A stretch of DNA of 64,000 bases from Lanius collurio (GCA_020086605.1 JACBWW010000016.1:1825652-1889651), one strand, 5' to 3'; positions 24,401 to 36,660 are shown, counted from the stretch's first letter. Notes: generated from the letters alone by a model not told the origin. A program made the numbers and translations.

Positions 24401-27400
24401 TTACCAAAGTTGGTCTGACGGACAGAGTGGCCATTAAGCTCCCGAAACGCCTCTGGCTCTGGGCATGCAATGGAACAAGAATCCACTGATTTGTGGTCAC
24501 TCTCCAGGTCACAGCCAGTTCTGTAATGATGGCTGGCACAGTGCTACGGCCATGGCTCAAGCAAGGGGCAGCTGCTCACCACAGTCATTGGGTTCCATTT
24601 TTTGGGTCTGTATCCAGGACTGACTGAATAAAAGGGAATCTGTAACTCTCCCTCTTGATCATCAGCCTCTAGGTAGGTACAGTGGTGGACTTGCAGTGGG
24701 CAAATCCTGCTCCTCTCCCATGCACAGCCCATGCAAGCCACCCTTCTGGTGGCATGATGTGGCACAACCCCCATCAGCTGTGGTCCCCATGCATGTAGGG
24801 GCACAGGAAAGCCGAATGGGGGCTTTCTTCTATTCCTGTAGGACCCAGAGCCCAGCCTCAATCTGCAGACTTGCTGTTATGTTCCTCCTGTCACTGGGCT
24901 GGAGCCTTGTGCTGCTCTGCAGCCAAGCTGTGCCAGAGGCCCCCAGTCCCTTCTCACCTCAAGAGTTCCCTCCTCTCCCAAGGTGGATGCTAGGAGCAAG
25001 ATGCCATCACAGCTGCAAGGGGCTCATGGCTATGAAGAGGGGAACATGAAACTCCAGAAAAGGTCCTGAGGAGCCACACACAGCTCAGCATCTCCAGGCT
25101 TGGGCACCACAGGAACCCATGCAGGTCCCAGCGCGTAGGATTTGGGGTCACTGTGGCTCCAGCAAGCACGGTTTTTTCTGCTCATCTGTGCAAATCCTGT
25201 CTCTGCTGCCAATATAGGGGGGCTCTGGTTGTGGCTGACAGAGAGGGTGCACTTTTGTTCTCAGTGCTGTGCCACAGTGGGGCTGGGGAATCCCGTTTGC
25301 AGGGAGCATGGGCAGCATGCCAGGGAAGTAGAGTGTGCTGGGGTGGCGGGAGAGCACCCGCAGGGCTGGGGGGTGCAGAGGGAAGGAAAAGACAAAAAAA
25401 AAGCAATGACAGAGGAAACAGGTTTATCAGCTCTCTGCAGAGCGCTGGGGCTCAGCCACAAGGGGTTTTCTGAGCTATGATTCAAAATCACACTGGGCTG
25501 CTCCATGCAGCCGTGAGCTCTGAGAAAGCCTCGTGGCAGGGTCCAACAGCCCTGCTGGAGTGTGCACGGGGAGCAGGGACTGCCCAGCTTCTGCTTTATC
25601 CTCTGCGATGGGTTTGTGAGCTCAGCCATAAATGCAGCCAGCTGGGAGCAGCCATGTGACGCCCTGCGAGGCTCAGTGCTGTGGGCAAACCCCGGGGCAG
25701 CCCTGCAGGGGACACAAATGCTGCACAAGAGGGGGGAGAAGGGGGTCAGGCTGGGGAGGGCAGGTGGCATGGCTGCTCCAAGGAAAGCAGAGCCAGGAAT
25801 ACATCTGGGCAGATGGGTCAGAGACTGTCCAGGAAGTGCAGGCAGGGTATCTGCAGTGGAGAACTCAAACCCCACCTCTCGCCTCTGCGGGATCCTCAGC
25901 GATCCAAAAAGAGCTCAGCTCTGGGGTGACCAACAAGGACAGAGTGGGGAGGGGGTCATGTGCTAGGCAGGTGACCCAAGGCCTGCTCTGGGGCTTGCCA
26001 AGTGCTCAGGACCAGCACAGATGCATCACTGGGGGCAGGGGAGATGGCACAGTTCAGGGGTGCTCTGGGGCAGGATGTGGCTCTGGCTCAGGCCAGTGCA
26101 GGAGGGCTGGTCCCACAGTCAGCTGTCCCTGGCCAGCTGCCAAGCCAGCACCCTGTCCTCAGAAAAGCCTTCATTTTCATGTGGTAGAAAATTGACATCC
26201 TCCTTTCCAAAAGGTCACATTGAGGTCCCATTGCAGCAGAGCAAAGTGTGAGGGGGCAGAGGGCACCTCCTGAGCCTCACAGCCTGGCTCTGTGGTACAT
26301 CCCTGCCTGGCCTGGTGGGATTCAGAGCCCTTTAGATCTGCTGTGGCCTCACACTGGCCACCTAGGGAAGGAGAACAAGGACTAGGGTGTTCAAAGGCTG
26401 GACTTCAAGCCTAGGTGCCCTGGCCAGTGCTGTACAAGCACTTCTCTGGCATTGGGTGCCCTGGGCGGGTGCTGCAGGCACAACCCTCCACACTACTGGG
26501 ACATTCACCCATGGCAAAACAGCTTCGAGAAACCATCTGTGGCCAAACTGCCCTGGAGTCCCACAGGAAAAAAAGCTCAAACTGTATTTTTCTCAAAACC
26601 TACTTAAAAGAGGGGTTTGCAAGTGCGAGAAGCTGCTTCGAAGCAAAGGAAGCAGCTGGTGCCCAAGACAACACAGAAACCAAAACCCTACTGCTCCCAG
26701 AGTGGTGACAGCACAGAGAGTGGCCACAGCCTGTGCCAGGTGAGACCTGGTTTGTATTTGACACGGTGGCTGGAGCACCCAGCCAGCTTTTGGCATCCTG
26801 CTTCACTCTTACTCTCCTCGGTGTCCTGCCACACCCATAGCAGGTTTGGCGGCATCTGGGAACCAGCTCTGCTTGTCTGCTCTTGCTGCTTTGCTCTGGG
26901 AGAAAACCCCCATTACCCAATGCAGGGGTGCTCAGCAGTGTAAGCCACGCAGTGGGCAGCGGGGATGTCCCTGGTACACAGCCCCTGCTCCCTCCAGCAG
27001 GCTCTGTCCCCAGCAGCACCCCTGGCCCCGTGACACAAAGACACCCAGAGGTGCCCAGACCTGAGCTGAGCGGTGTCAAGCAGCAAGCACAGTCAAACCC
27101 GACAGCGTTCCAACTTAGTGCTTGCATGATGAGCAGAGCAGCTCCCAGGACACTCTGCACCATCATCTTTTCTTTTGCACTCTCCCTGTATCCCATGCCA
27201 AAAGTTTCCCGGAGGCAATGGGCACAGTGTGGGAGAAGGGAGAGCTCTGCTCTGCTCTGCTCACCTCTCTCTGAACCCGCCAAGAACAGGGGCTCAGGCG
27301 CTACAGAGGTGCCAGGAGTTTGCACTGCTCCCAGGTCCCACTTCCCCTCTGCTCCACACGTGTCTGACACGGGACAAATGCCTCTGCCAGGCTGAGGGGG

Positions 27401-28600
27401 GCAGGTGCAGGAACTGGGGAGAAGCCCAGCGACGAATCCAGCAGGCAAAGGCTGTTCCAGGGCCTCTGGAAGTAGAGGAGCAGCTCAGAAAAAGAAGTGA
27501 AAATGGAAAAGGTGCTGGGTAGGAGGTGACAGGTAAACGTCCTGCGGGAAGTGTTTCCATCCGTCTCAGCCGCAGCACCCTGGCTGCACGATGGGATTGA
27601 GGCCAGGCAGCGCTGCCTGGTGCGGCACAGTCCGGGAGCCCTTGGCAGGCACATCCCCGGCTTCACGGGGAGGCTGCGGCTCTTTGGGAAGGCCAGGGCA
27701 TGGCAAGGAGCTGGGGGTGCCCAGAGGAGCCCCCTTCCTGTCCCCAGCCCCGCACGGTGCCGCAGCCCTGCGCAGGCACTGCCCTCTGCAGGCAGAGCCC
27801 CGGAGCCGGCCCCGGCCGCTGCCAGCACCGTGTCCCCGAGCCGGCAGGGACCCGGCCACCGGCCCCAGCACGGCCGCGACCAGCGCCTGCCGCCGCACAC
27901 CCGGGCGGAGAGCCCCGAGCCACGGGACTCGCCCAGCCCTCATGACACACACGGAGAAAAGGGCAATGGCTTCTCCTCCCCTCTGCCCAAGCAGCCGCGC
28001 TGGAGCTGAGCTCACACCTGGCGGCTCAGGAGGCGCAGAGAGACCCCTGCAAATCAAAACGCCGCTCACACCTCCCTCGCACGGAGCAGCAGCAGCACCT
28101 CTCCTCTCTTCGACGGACGAAAGGGGGCTCTGTTTTGAACGCAGCGAGGGAATTGCTTGTAAGGTGTTCCCTGGAGCCCCACGCTGGCCTGCGGGAGAGG
28201 AAGACCCCTCGTCTTTCCTCTAGGCAAGCACCACTTGGAGCTCTGTGCCCTTTACACGCTGGCGCAGCCCATGGGGGATACACACCCCACTAACTCCCAG
28301 TTTGTGCTGCTTCTCGTGTGCCGCCTATGAACAGCATCACCACAAAACTGTCCCCATAAAATTCCACCCAGGCTGAGAAGGCTGCCTGCCAACGGGCAGA
28401 GATGTGCCACCAGGGAGATATACCCTGCTATAACCAAAGTACAGCATCTCCACCAGAAAACTGTAAAGCTCGTGTCTTTCAACTAGTTCTGCCTCCTAAA
28501 AAGGAGCCCTTATCCCAGGTGGCTCCATCTATGAGGCCTTTACCCTCTTGTGCTCCTGGAAGGAAGGAAAGCATCCCCCAAGATCACAGGAAAGAGACAC
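21426..28600. other. Intergenic region between NOTCH2 5' end and SEC22B 3' end
   Basis: About 7 kb of moderately GC-rich DNA. NOTCH2 and SEC22B are both on the minus strand, so this is downstream of SEC22B and upstream of NOTCH2. No conserved exon was recognised. Several open frames of 150-280 codons on both strands (such as minus 26600-27448) lack domain motifs and overlap each other. Apart from the CpG island at 27540-28210 and an RBPJ-type site at 22228-22235, I see nothing specific. Confidence 0.7.
27540..28210. promoter_or_regulatory. Orphan CpG island
   Basis: The stretch is rich in CpG, densest at about 27780-27925, where some 20 CpGs fall in roughly 145 bases. No recognised gene starts here: SEC22B ends about 0.4 kb to its right, and the NOTCH2 5' end is about 6.5 kb to its left. 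It could be the promoter of a non-coding RNA, a distal NOTCH2 promoter or an intergenic island. Open frames here on both strands are typical of GC-rich DNA. Confidence 0.55.
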
Positions 28601-28638
28601 AGGACACTCCACGCTTTAGAGGGGATTTTTCAGAAGCA

Positions 28639-28644
28639 TTTATT
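28639..28644 (-). terminator. SEC22B: Poly(A) signal AATAAA of SEC22B
   Basis: The minus strand reads AATAAA here, followed within 30-60 nt by GT-rich sequence (GTGGAGTGTCCTGTGTC), the usual layout of a cleavage site. It would place the transcript end at about 28610-28625. Confidence 0.55.
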
Positions 28645-29216
28645 TCACTGCTGACACCGGGGCTGCAGGAGGCAGCTGCTCCCCGAGCTGCCCTGCAGAA
28701 ACATCCACCCCCCTCAATCACAGCAATCCACGGACGGCTGGTGTCTGAATGGTGAGACCTTCCAGCACCTACATTACACAGACCTACATCACTGGGACAT
28801 TCACCTGGTAGGGACACCACTTAAAAGGACTTAAAATAATGATAATTATAATAAAGCAATCTACAAAGTAACACTTGGAGGCATCATGCAGAAGCCGGAT
28901 TACTTTAGACTACATGGCAGCTCAGATTTACTGGGTTTATCAGTGGACAAGTGCTGACTGCTTCTCTGCCAGTCCAACATCGTGCCAAGTTGGGGAGCAT
29001 TCCCAGACAGGCCAACAGCTGTTTCCCACCCATGGCAGGAAACACTTCCAGGTCACAGTTTATACATCCAAAACTACACAAGGTTATGTGCTTGTCAAAG
29101 GTGCTGGGAAGTCCTGAAACTTCCTTCTGTGACACTACCTTCCACTACCTTCTTCCTCTGCCAAGTGGCAGGCACTTGAGCGCAGCAGAGTGCCTGAACT
29201 GGGGGTTGCTTTTTCC

Positions 29217-29236
29217 TTTTTTTTTTTTTTTTTTCA
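29217..29236. repeat. T20/A20 homopolymer
   Basis: Twenty T on the plus strand, which is A20 in the sense of SEC22B. If transcribed, it is an obvious internal priming site for oligo-dT cDNA and could give false 3' ends. Confidence 0.9.
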
Positions 29237-29286
29237 TTAAAACCAAAATCTGACTGCTAAAATGTTATTCTTAGGACAGGTGGACC

Positions 29287-29311
29287 AAAAAAAAAAAATT
29301 AAAAAAAAAAA
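29287..29311. repeat. A12-TT-A11 run
   Basis: Two A-runs on the plus strand separated by TT, read as U11-AA-U12 in the SEC22B transcript. It lies 50 nt before the A20 tract in the sense direction. Confidence 0.85.
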
Positions 29312-30051
29312 TCACATTACACTGGTGATTGGCCCATAAGAAAGAAGCAGCTCTAAAATATTGCCCCATAATGAGTTTTTCTTCACCTACAGTTTCAACT
29401 TCCCAAGTGAGGTAGGGAGAAGGTGAGCACGGGAAAAAGAGGTGGTGTTTCTAAAGGATTCCATGGTTTTAAAGTTATCCTAATCCTTCATGTAAAGTTA
29501 AAGTGTTCTTTAAAGAAACACTGCCTTTTCTTCACAACAACATTCAGAGTTTTGGTTTTTTGGTTGTTTTGGGTGAGGGAAAGAGGGAGAAAGAAAACAA
29601 GGATCCCAGAGATGAAATGCTGGCAGTTTTGACACATTTCAGAAGGAAAGCACAGTTATAAAAAGGAAGGAAATGTAGTGAATCTGCCTCTAGAAAGGAA
29701 AAATAGAGTGCTGACATAGTTTGCACTGTGCCCGTTCCAACAGCATTGAATTACACACCCTGTTCATGTGGAAACATACTGTCACACACAGCTGTCAGGA
29801 GAGGGAAAGTGGACACTTAGAAACCTGGAGTTTAATTTTGCAGGAACCAGTTAATACAGAAGCCTTCCACTGTCCCTCCTAGTACTGGACAGAATGTATT
29901 TTAAGGCATAGTTTAACATCCATTTCTTACTAAAGCAATTTAAAGTGTAATAAGCCAGGATGTCAGACACAGAACACGCAACAGGTATTCTGACAGAGGT
30001 GAAAGCTGGTTTATGTACAGTGAACTATTTGCCTTCAAACAGGGGAGTCTT

Positions 30052-30070
30052 GAAAAAGAAAGAAAGAAAA
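30052..30070. repeat. Short GAAA microsatellite
   Basis: A few GAAA units on the plus strand, inside the inferred SEC22B 3' UTR. Confidence 0.6.
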
Positions 30071-30479
30071 ATAACTGCAGACCCAGATTCTAAAAAAGCA
30101 AACATTACCAACACAAGGAATGTTCATTAGAGTCCAGTTCCCACTAGAGCTACTCAACAGGAGGACATACAATGTGATTATGCTAAACAGCACTGATTGA
30201 CTGTTCCCAGAGTGCCCCAGGAGGGGGAAGAACCTTGGGAGGCCAAACTCTGCAGTATCCTAGTGCAAACTGCCTCAGAGGAAAAGCCTGCAGTCAACAA
30301 GCCTTTACACCTATTGTTAGGCTCCACTAAGAGATGCAGTAGCCAGGTGTCACCTAACAACTTCAGGACACTCCTGTGATGGTCCTGTGTGGATTCTAAT
30401 GCACATCCCCCATGAACAGTGTCCTGCACACATCCACCTGCCAGGCTACCGGCTTTCCCTCTTCCATGACTGAGCCAGC

Positions 30480-30634
30480 TCACAGCCACCAGAACCTCAC
30501 ATAGACAATCAGCATGATGAAAAACACAGCTACGGCAGCCAGCTTGGCGTACGTGGAACGCATGTTCAGGTACTTCGCATCCTGGCGATACTTCTTGGAC
30601 AAACTGGACAAGTTGTTGGCCTTGGAATCAAGAG
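30480..30634 (-). CDS. SEC22B: SEC22B exon 5 (coding part with stop)
   Basis: This exon follows a TTTAATAG acceptor and encodes [18 protein letters not shown] through the tail anchor. It ends FWWL and TGA (30482-30480). The rest of the exon is 3' UTR. Confidence 0.97.
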
Positions 30635-33600
30635 CTATTAAAGGGAAAGGGAAGAGAAGTTAGTCAGGATTGACTGAATGTTCCTCAAATGTTACATTAA
30701 GTGTACAAGTTTCTCGGGAGCAGCTGGAAGCGCAGTGGTTTCACATGGCAGCATGGCCTGTGCCCTCCCTGCAGTGCTCCAGTGCTTGTCCTGCTGGGAT
30801 GAGAGCCACCCAAGCTGGTGAGGTGCTGGTCTCTCCCCAAAGAAGCACCTGCCAGGAGTTTCAGAATACAGCTGATCCAACTGAAACACCCACTGTGTTC
30901 ACTGCTTTTCTCAGGAGGGTCAAGCGTTTCCCTCCAGGACACTCTGCCCACCCAGCTGGCCAAGGAGACATAGAACTGTGTGCCAAACATCAGCCATTCC
31001 CAGTACCTGACAGTGCCTCTCCTCGCTGTAAGACCTCCTCGATGTTGGCCACCATAATCCTCTGCACGTCTTGCAGCTCTGTGTTGATGGAGCCCAGGTT
31101 CCTCCTCGCCCGGCTATCAATGTAGAGCTTCTTGGTTTTCTGGATGTAGGTGTCTGGAAGGAGATAGGGCTATCAGGAGGAGTCTCACCTAACACAGAGC
31201 AGCCTGCCTGCTGGAGGAGTGGGAGCACTGCTGAGACAGCCAGAAGACTACATGCAAGGGTTCACTGGACTGAGGCCAAGAGACTAAAAGCAGGTAATCT
31301 GAGTCTGAGGACATGTACCATTTCCCTACCATTTCCCTATTCTCCTGCTCAGAATACCCATGTCTCAAGTGCCAAGAAGAATTTGAACTGTCAATTCCAT
31401 AGGACAAGCTGCAGAGAATCCTGTGGCTGCTGCTCCCTCCCAGCAAGAAGTTTCCCTAGCCATAGGGAGAGAGACCTCACCAAATTCAATGAAGGAATAG
31501 GGCCTGGACACTGTTGGAACCTTCTTGCCATGCTGCTCATCAAACTCTGAGTGCAAGTCTTCCAGGTAAGCAAAGGCCAGTTTCTTGGGGAATCCAGCTT
31601 CACACAGGACCAGGTAACACACTCCTTTCTCAATGATGTAGCTAAAAGAACAGCAGACAGAGCATTAATCAATCAGTTTTGAACCTATCCTATCAAGCAC
31701 CACCCTGCATACCTTTATTCCTAGAAGGCAATGAGAACTGAGTACAAGAACTTTGGGTTCTCTGTGACTGGATCAAGTGTAAACCTTTCTGAAAAGAAAT
31801 AGCTTATCTTTTCTTTGGCCAAAGTAAACTTTCTAGTAGCCTCAGACCATACACCCATGTCAACAGTCATGGGCTTTGACTTCAGTTGAACAAAAGTTGG
31901 CCTGAGAATACCATTAGCTTAAAAAAATAGCAGCAACAAATACAGCACATTTTGGAGTATAAAAGAGAGAACACCCTGCAGTCAGGAGGAGGGGAGCACA
32001 AGAAAATTTGCCAGCAGAGTAGAGGGGAAGGTGGCCAAGACGTCTCTAACTGGCAGCACAGCCAAGTACCTGAGGCCCACAAATGGGTAGTTGAGGCACT
32101 GAGATGAGGCGACAGACCGAAATCTGGTCTCAGCGTGCTAGGAAGCCACCCAGAGACTGCCAGCTGCCCCTTTCCATTTCAGAGGACTAGATATCCCCTT
32201 CCTCCACCACCACTATCCTGTTGGAGGGGTGCTGCTATGCACATGCATCACCTCCAGGGCACCTGGGGAAGAGTATTGGTGCAAGATGGGTTCTGGTGAC
32301 CTTACAGGCTTGCCACCAGTTCTTTATCTGCAAGGTGAGGAGCCCCAAAGCACACAGTGATACCTGCTGCTGTGTAATGCTGTTTGGTTTGCCCTGCAGC
32401 TGAGGGCACAAGGGTCCTCTTCTCATCCCACCACCAACCTTGAGATTATTTAGATTTCACTACATCACTCTGCTGCTCCACATTCCCAAGTGAATTTTCC
32501 TCCTCAGTCAGTCAATATAAAAATAAAGGCTACAATACTCCCACCAAAACCAAGGGAAACCGAGGTAGAAACAGTAAACAGCCCTGTAAACACTTTTGAA
32601 TGCTTATCTGTATTCCTCAGGGTGGAGTGTGAATGCTACTTTTAGGTTACCTTCCTTTGACTTTCTGCATAATGCCATTAAGCATTAGTCTGGTTAGCAT
32701 AAAGATTAGCAGTGTATTAAAGAAATGATCCAGTCCTCAGGGCACCACAGTAAAATAAGCAGCTTAAAAATTTGTTAATAGACACATTAGGCTTACAAAA
32801 CAACTTCCTCCCACTCCCCACTGTTTTTCCAGATATCCCAACAGTGCCATGTCCTCTGAATTAGCCATCCTCAGCTTGTTCCTAGGCTCAAGAGTATCCA
32901 TTTCTCCTGCCTCTATATGGCCTGTGTGTGAACCCTGCCAGCCTTCAATCAACAACTGATCTACCCCAATCAGAAGCAAGAAACTCCAGTTGCCATAATC
33001 CATTCCACAGCATGTCCCCACGTGCCCATGGCCTTTGTTCCTTTTTATGCTCCTCAGCTTGGACCGCATCAGTGCCTTGACTAATCCTACACCACATCAT
33101 CAAGCCTCTGTTCTTCCCTTACCCCTGGAGACCTGCTTGACACATTGGGGCTGCTACAGATCATCACCTGGAGCTTGATTTAGCCACTGCCATGATGAGC
33201 AAGACTTGAGCAAATCTTTTGAAATAAGGAGAACCAGTGTCAGAAGGGAATTCTGACAGCATTGCTGGAGCAGCACTCTCCAGTTACGAGCACTCTGAGG
33301 AACATGTCCCATCACCACAGCTCTGTTTATCTCTGCCTGGGCCAGCTGGTCCTGCCTGGAGCTCTTCAGCTGCACTTCCCACTTGCTTCTCCCTGATGTG
33401 ATACTCAGTATGTTGGATTTAAAGTTGGTGTCTGTCATCACCACAGTGAGCTCACCTCACTCTGCCCCAGATTCAGATAATTTTGTCAAGTTCAGACAAG
33501 AGTTCCTGCACAGCTGGGCTTCTCAGTTTTGCACTCTGTGTGCACCTCCAAGCTTCAGCACAGCACCTGCCTGCACATCCTTACACGAGGGGCAGATGTG

Positions 33601-36519
33601 GCCATTTGCCACTGTTAACTCTGCACAGCGAGTGCAGCCATTAGGTTTCTTATAATCATGTTGGACATTTTGAGAGAGAAAAGCTTTATCCTGATAACAG
33701 TGGCAAAGGCCAAGGGTTGCTTTTAAATGACAGGTAAGAATCACTTCAGCCATTAATCAGCCAAAGGTCACCTGCTTACTGACAGCACAGCAGATGCCAT
33801 CAGAGTTCCTGTACCTGCACAGCCCCCAGTGCTGCAGCTGAAAGGGTGACACAGCTTTTGCAGCTGAAGCCTGGGCATTGCATTTGACAAAAATCACCTA
33901 AGTGGTCACAATTTAAACTTCATGTTTCAGCAAGTCTTGGCTCTGCTTTGAATTGATGAAGCTAAAGATGGTCAACACCACCTCAGCAAGTTCAGCAATA
34001 CCCTTGGCCACACTAACTCCCACCACAAAATGCTCTGTTCTGCTTTGTGCTGCCCTCAGCAGTCAGAGCTCTGATTTGGCAGGAAAAAAATGGTGTGCTG
34101 AGTTAAGGAGCAGCATGGTCACCGGTCAGCGTTATTTTAGACTAAATCTCAAATTGCCCCATTACCTCCCCTTCCTGTAGGGGAAGTTTTCTGACCTGAA
34201 AGTATTCTTTTTGCTGTAATGTCCCACCTCAAAGGAGGCAGCAGCAAGTGCTCTGCAGCAGCAGCTGCCAATGGCCAGCAAAACCTATCTAGGGACTAAC
34301 TCAACCCAGAAGGAGGAGCACTGCTGTCCCTGCCTGTCTGCCAGCCAGGTAAGCTGGCTGTTCCTTTGAGACAGCTGTCAAAACAGGCCTGCCCAAGCCC
34401 TCCCTCCTCATCAGAACTGGTGACATTACAGCCATCACTAAGAGGATTTGGTTTCCTGAGCAAGTGTTGCCACCTTCCCAGACATCACTCTGCTTGCATC
34501 ATGGAAGTAACTCAAGAAGGAGTTTACTGGGATCTACACAGGCTCTTTCCCAAGGCTTCATTGCTAGTCAGAGCTACACCCATGCTGTGCCAAGGAAACA
34601 CTTAAAAACAAGGGAGTTTTTCAATTCTATGAAGTTTTAACTTGTAGAAAAAACAAGATGAAGAGCAGCACTTCGCAGTTAACTGTGACAACAACATCCA
34701 AATCCAAGAGGAGATAGGGATGGCCAGGCAAATCAGGGCCATCCTTTGGCAACTGCAACTCCCTATCAAAGGCAACCAGAAGTCCAGAGAAAAGATCTTT
34801 TAAAATCTTGTTGCAGTTATGATATGTAAGAAAACCACAAGAAAAGTATCCCTCAAAACCTCATGGCTTTTGCCAAAGATTGCCCATCCAAAAAACTCCT
34901 GTTCCCATCTTTCCATGTTGCCGAATCTCTGAACAAAGGGACAGAGTGGGAGATTTCCTAGAGGGCTCCTGTTATTGGAGCAGAGGCCTAAAGCCAACCT
35001 TGCCCTGCACTCAAAAGCCACCTCCCCCTCACCCAGCAATAAACACACACCCAGTCACCCGGAATTACCTGGAAACTGAGAGGGATCCTGCTGCTGGCGG
35101 CATGGCAGAAGTGGTGCCAAGTGTGGGAATCATTCCTGCCACAACTGCACAACTCTGCTTGGAGACCTCACCTGGCATCTGATCTCTGAGACTTGTAACA
35201 GGTATTTCTGTCATGGCACAATTCTGATTCCTGACAGGATCTTGACTCAAGTTCTCAGGCATTATTCTGCCAGTTTATGACATGTCACAGAAAGAAGCAT
35301 TTCCTTTCTCACACATGAGCTTTCCTGCCTTTCAGTGACTGTCAATTCCCTCTCTGTTCACCTGCCTCTCCACCTCCCCTGCTACCAATTAAGAAATATG
35401 GATGTCTGACTTGTACTCCCTGTAAGCTTTCCTTATTCCACATCCAAGCTCCTTTGCAGGTGTACTACCGGAGAATGCCAAAAGTGCTTCTAAGTCAAGA
35501 GCTTCCAAACAGTGTAGGAAATTAATTAAACACACCCAACAAATCTAGCAACAATAAGATTGAATTAACAAGACGACAGAAAGAAGTTTGTCACATATTA
35601 GACAATAATAATAAAAATATTCAGAGATGCTCCGTGTGCTTCTAATGCATGAAAAGCTGGGCACTCACAGGGCACAGAGAGGACAATCCTGTGCCGGAGG
35701 AGCTCACAGTGGTACTGCCAGGCTGGCTTTAGCAAGGACATATCTCTTTAAAGACAAGATAGAGGAGGTCCAGAACACATAGTGAAGGTATAATAGGGAG
35801 TGCAAACATGCAGAAAAACCTGAAAGGGAACAGAACCTGTATTGTCTTCCGCAAAGGCAGAACTATGAACCTGGATGAAAATCAAGTGCCAGAGACCTGT
35901 GCCAAGCAGCGACAACTCACTCTCCCCTTCCCACAGCTACTGCACTCCAGCGGGGTTGACAGGCCACCTCTTCCAGGCAGCCCCGTTCCTACCAAACCCT
36001 CACCGTGACTCAGAAGAGCCCTCGCCTGTTCCCACGGCAGATGAGCCGGTGTCCCCCCACATCCCTCCCGGTACTCACTGGAAAGCCATGGCTCCTGCCT
36101 CCAGGGTGCATCTCGTCGGGGACTGCTCGTTCAGCTTGCGGAAGAGCTGCTTCGCCTGGCTCTGGTACTGCTGCAGGTCGCGGCCTGACTGAGAGGGCAG
36201 GGAGGGAGGAGAACGGAATGCTGGGGCAGTACCGGAGAAACACCGGGGGGGCTCCGGGACTGCCGGGACCAGCCTAGCAGTACCGGGCGGCTCTCCCCCT
36301 CCCTCCCGCCACCACTGGGAGGGAAACGCTTGTGCCAGAGCCGCTCTGATGTGCGAAGGGACTGCGCGGGTCCCGCTGGGTCGCTGCCCGCCCGCTCCTC
36401 ACCGACACACTGGCCCCTCCCCGCCCGCGCCCTGCCAACCCCACCTGCTCGTCCTCTTGCATGGAGGCGGCGAGGGGGAGCCCGTCCGCCACGCGGGCGA
36501 TCATCGTGAGCAGCACCAT
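30480..36519 (-). CDS. SEC22B: SEC22B, complete CDS in five exons (vesicle-trafficking R-SNARE)
   Basis: Spliced CDS: 36519-36445, 36188-36079, 31641-31481, 31153-31007, 30634-30480. The lengths 75+110+161+147+155 give 215 codons plus stop, the usual SEC22B length. SEC22B is the R-SNARE of ER-Golgi transport; it acts with syntaxin-5 or syntaxin-18 complexes and also at ER-plasma membrane contacts and ER-phagosome fusion. Residues 1 to about 120 form a longin domain, including [20 protein letters not shown]. Residues about 134-194 are the SNARE motif, with the zero-layer Arg at 159 (VLQRGEAL). The C-terminus (about 195-215, ending YVRFWWL) is the tail anchor. By eye it is nearly identical to human SEC22B. 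The ATG has a good context (AACCATGG). It is adjacent to NOTCH2, as in human, and divergent from a PACS-like gene 449 bp away. Confidence 0.97.
31007..31153 (-). CDS. SEC22B: SEC22B exon 4
   Basis: This 147-nt exon follows CCTTCCAG and ends before GTACTG. It encodes the linker and first half of the SNARE motif, including the zero-layer Arg in [11 protein letters not shown]. Human has Phe where this sequence has Tyr in DTYIQKTKK. Confidence 0.96.
31481..31641 (-). CDS. SEC22B: SEC22B exon 3
   Basis: This 161-nt exon follows TTCTTTTAG and ends before GTGAGG. It encodes [17 protein letters not shown] through [20 protein letters not shown], the rest of the longin domain. It ends one base into an Asp codon (phase 1). 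Confidence 0.96.
31642..36078 (-). other. SEC22B: SEC22B intron 2
   Basis: A 4.4-kb intron of ordinary composition. No nested gene or transposon end was recognised. A minus-strand frame at 33523-33753 contains two CxxC pairs but has no other family signal and was not accepted as coding. Confidence 0.85.
36079..36188 (-). CDS. SEC22B: SEC22B exon 2
   Basis: This 110-nt exon has acceptor CCCTCTCAG and donor GTGAGT. It encodes [19 protein letters not shown] and then EAGAMAFH of the longin domain. The last His codon is split after two bases (phase 2). The following intron is 4.4 kb, the only long one in this gene. Confidence 0.96.
36445..36519 (-). CDS. SEC22B: SEC22B exon 1 (coding part)
   Basis: The ATG at 36519-36517 opens 25 codons, beginning [13 protein letters not shown] and ending MQEDEQ, followed by a GTGGGG donor (36444-36439). 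The intron is phase 0 and only 256 bp long. The 5' UTR lies in the CpG island upstream. Confidence 0.96.
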
Positions 36520-36573
36520 GGTTGCGCCCGCCGCCCGCCCTGCCACGGAGCCGCCCGGAAACTGCCACCGCCG

Positions 36574-36611
36574 CTTCCGGTCCGCGGCCGCCGCGCCACC
36601 GGCACTTCCGC
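36574..36611. promoter_or_regulatory. Two ETS-type sites near the SEC22B transcription start
   Basis: ACCGGAAG (minus strand, 36581-36574) and GCGGAAGTG (minus strand, 36611-36603) match the ETS/GABPA consensus. They lie 55-95 bp upstream of the SEC22B ATG, where its start site would be expected. Confidence 0.5.
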
Positions 36612-36660
36612 CCGGGCGTGGGAAGCGCGGCGGCACCGGGCGCGCCTGCGCCAAGACAGG

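Larger units (their letters stand above)
28620..30479 (-). other. SEC22B: SEC22B 3' UTR (inferred)
   Basis: About 1.86 kb runs from the stop codon to the poly(A) signal. The stretch 28830-30480 is AT-rich, unlike the GC-rich flank below 28600, which suits a 3' UTR. It contains an A20 tract and two U-runs in the sense strand and a GAAA-type simple repeat (30052-30070). An ATTAAA at 29836-29831 could give a shorter transcript. The extent is inferred, not seen. Confidence 0.55.

Noticed and set aside
33523..33753. Minus-strand frame with two CxxC pairs (CTRC and CPSC), zinc-ribbon-like
   Set aside because: It is a short frame inside SEC22B intron 2 with no splice context and no other conserved residues; likely chance.
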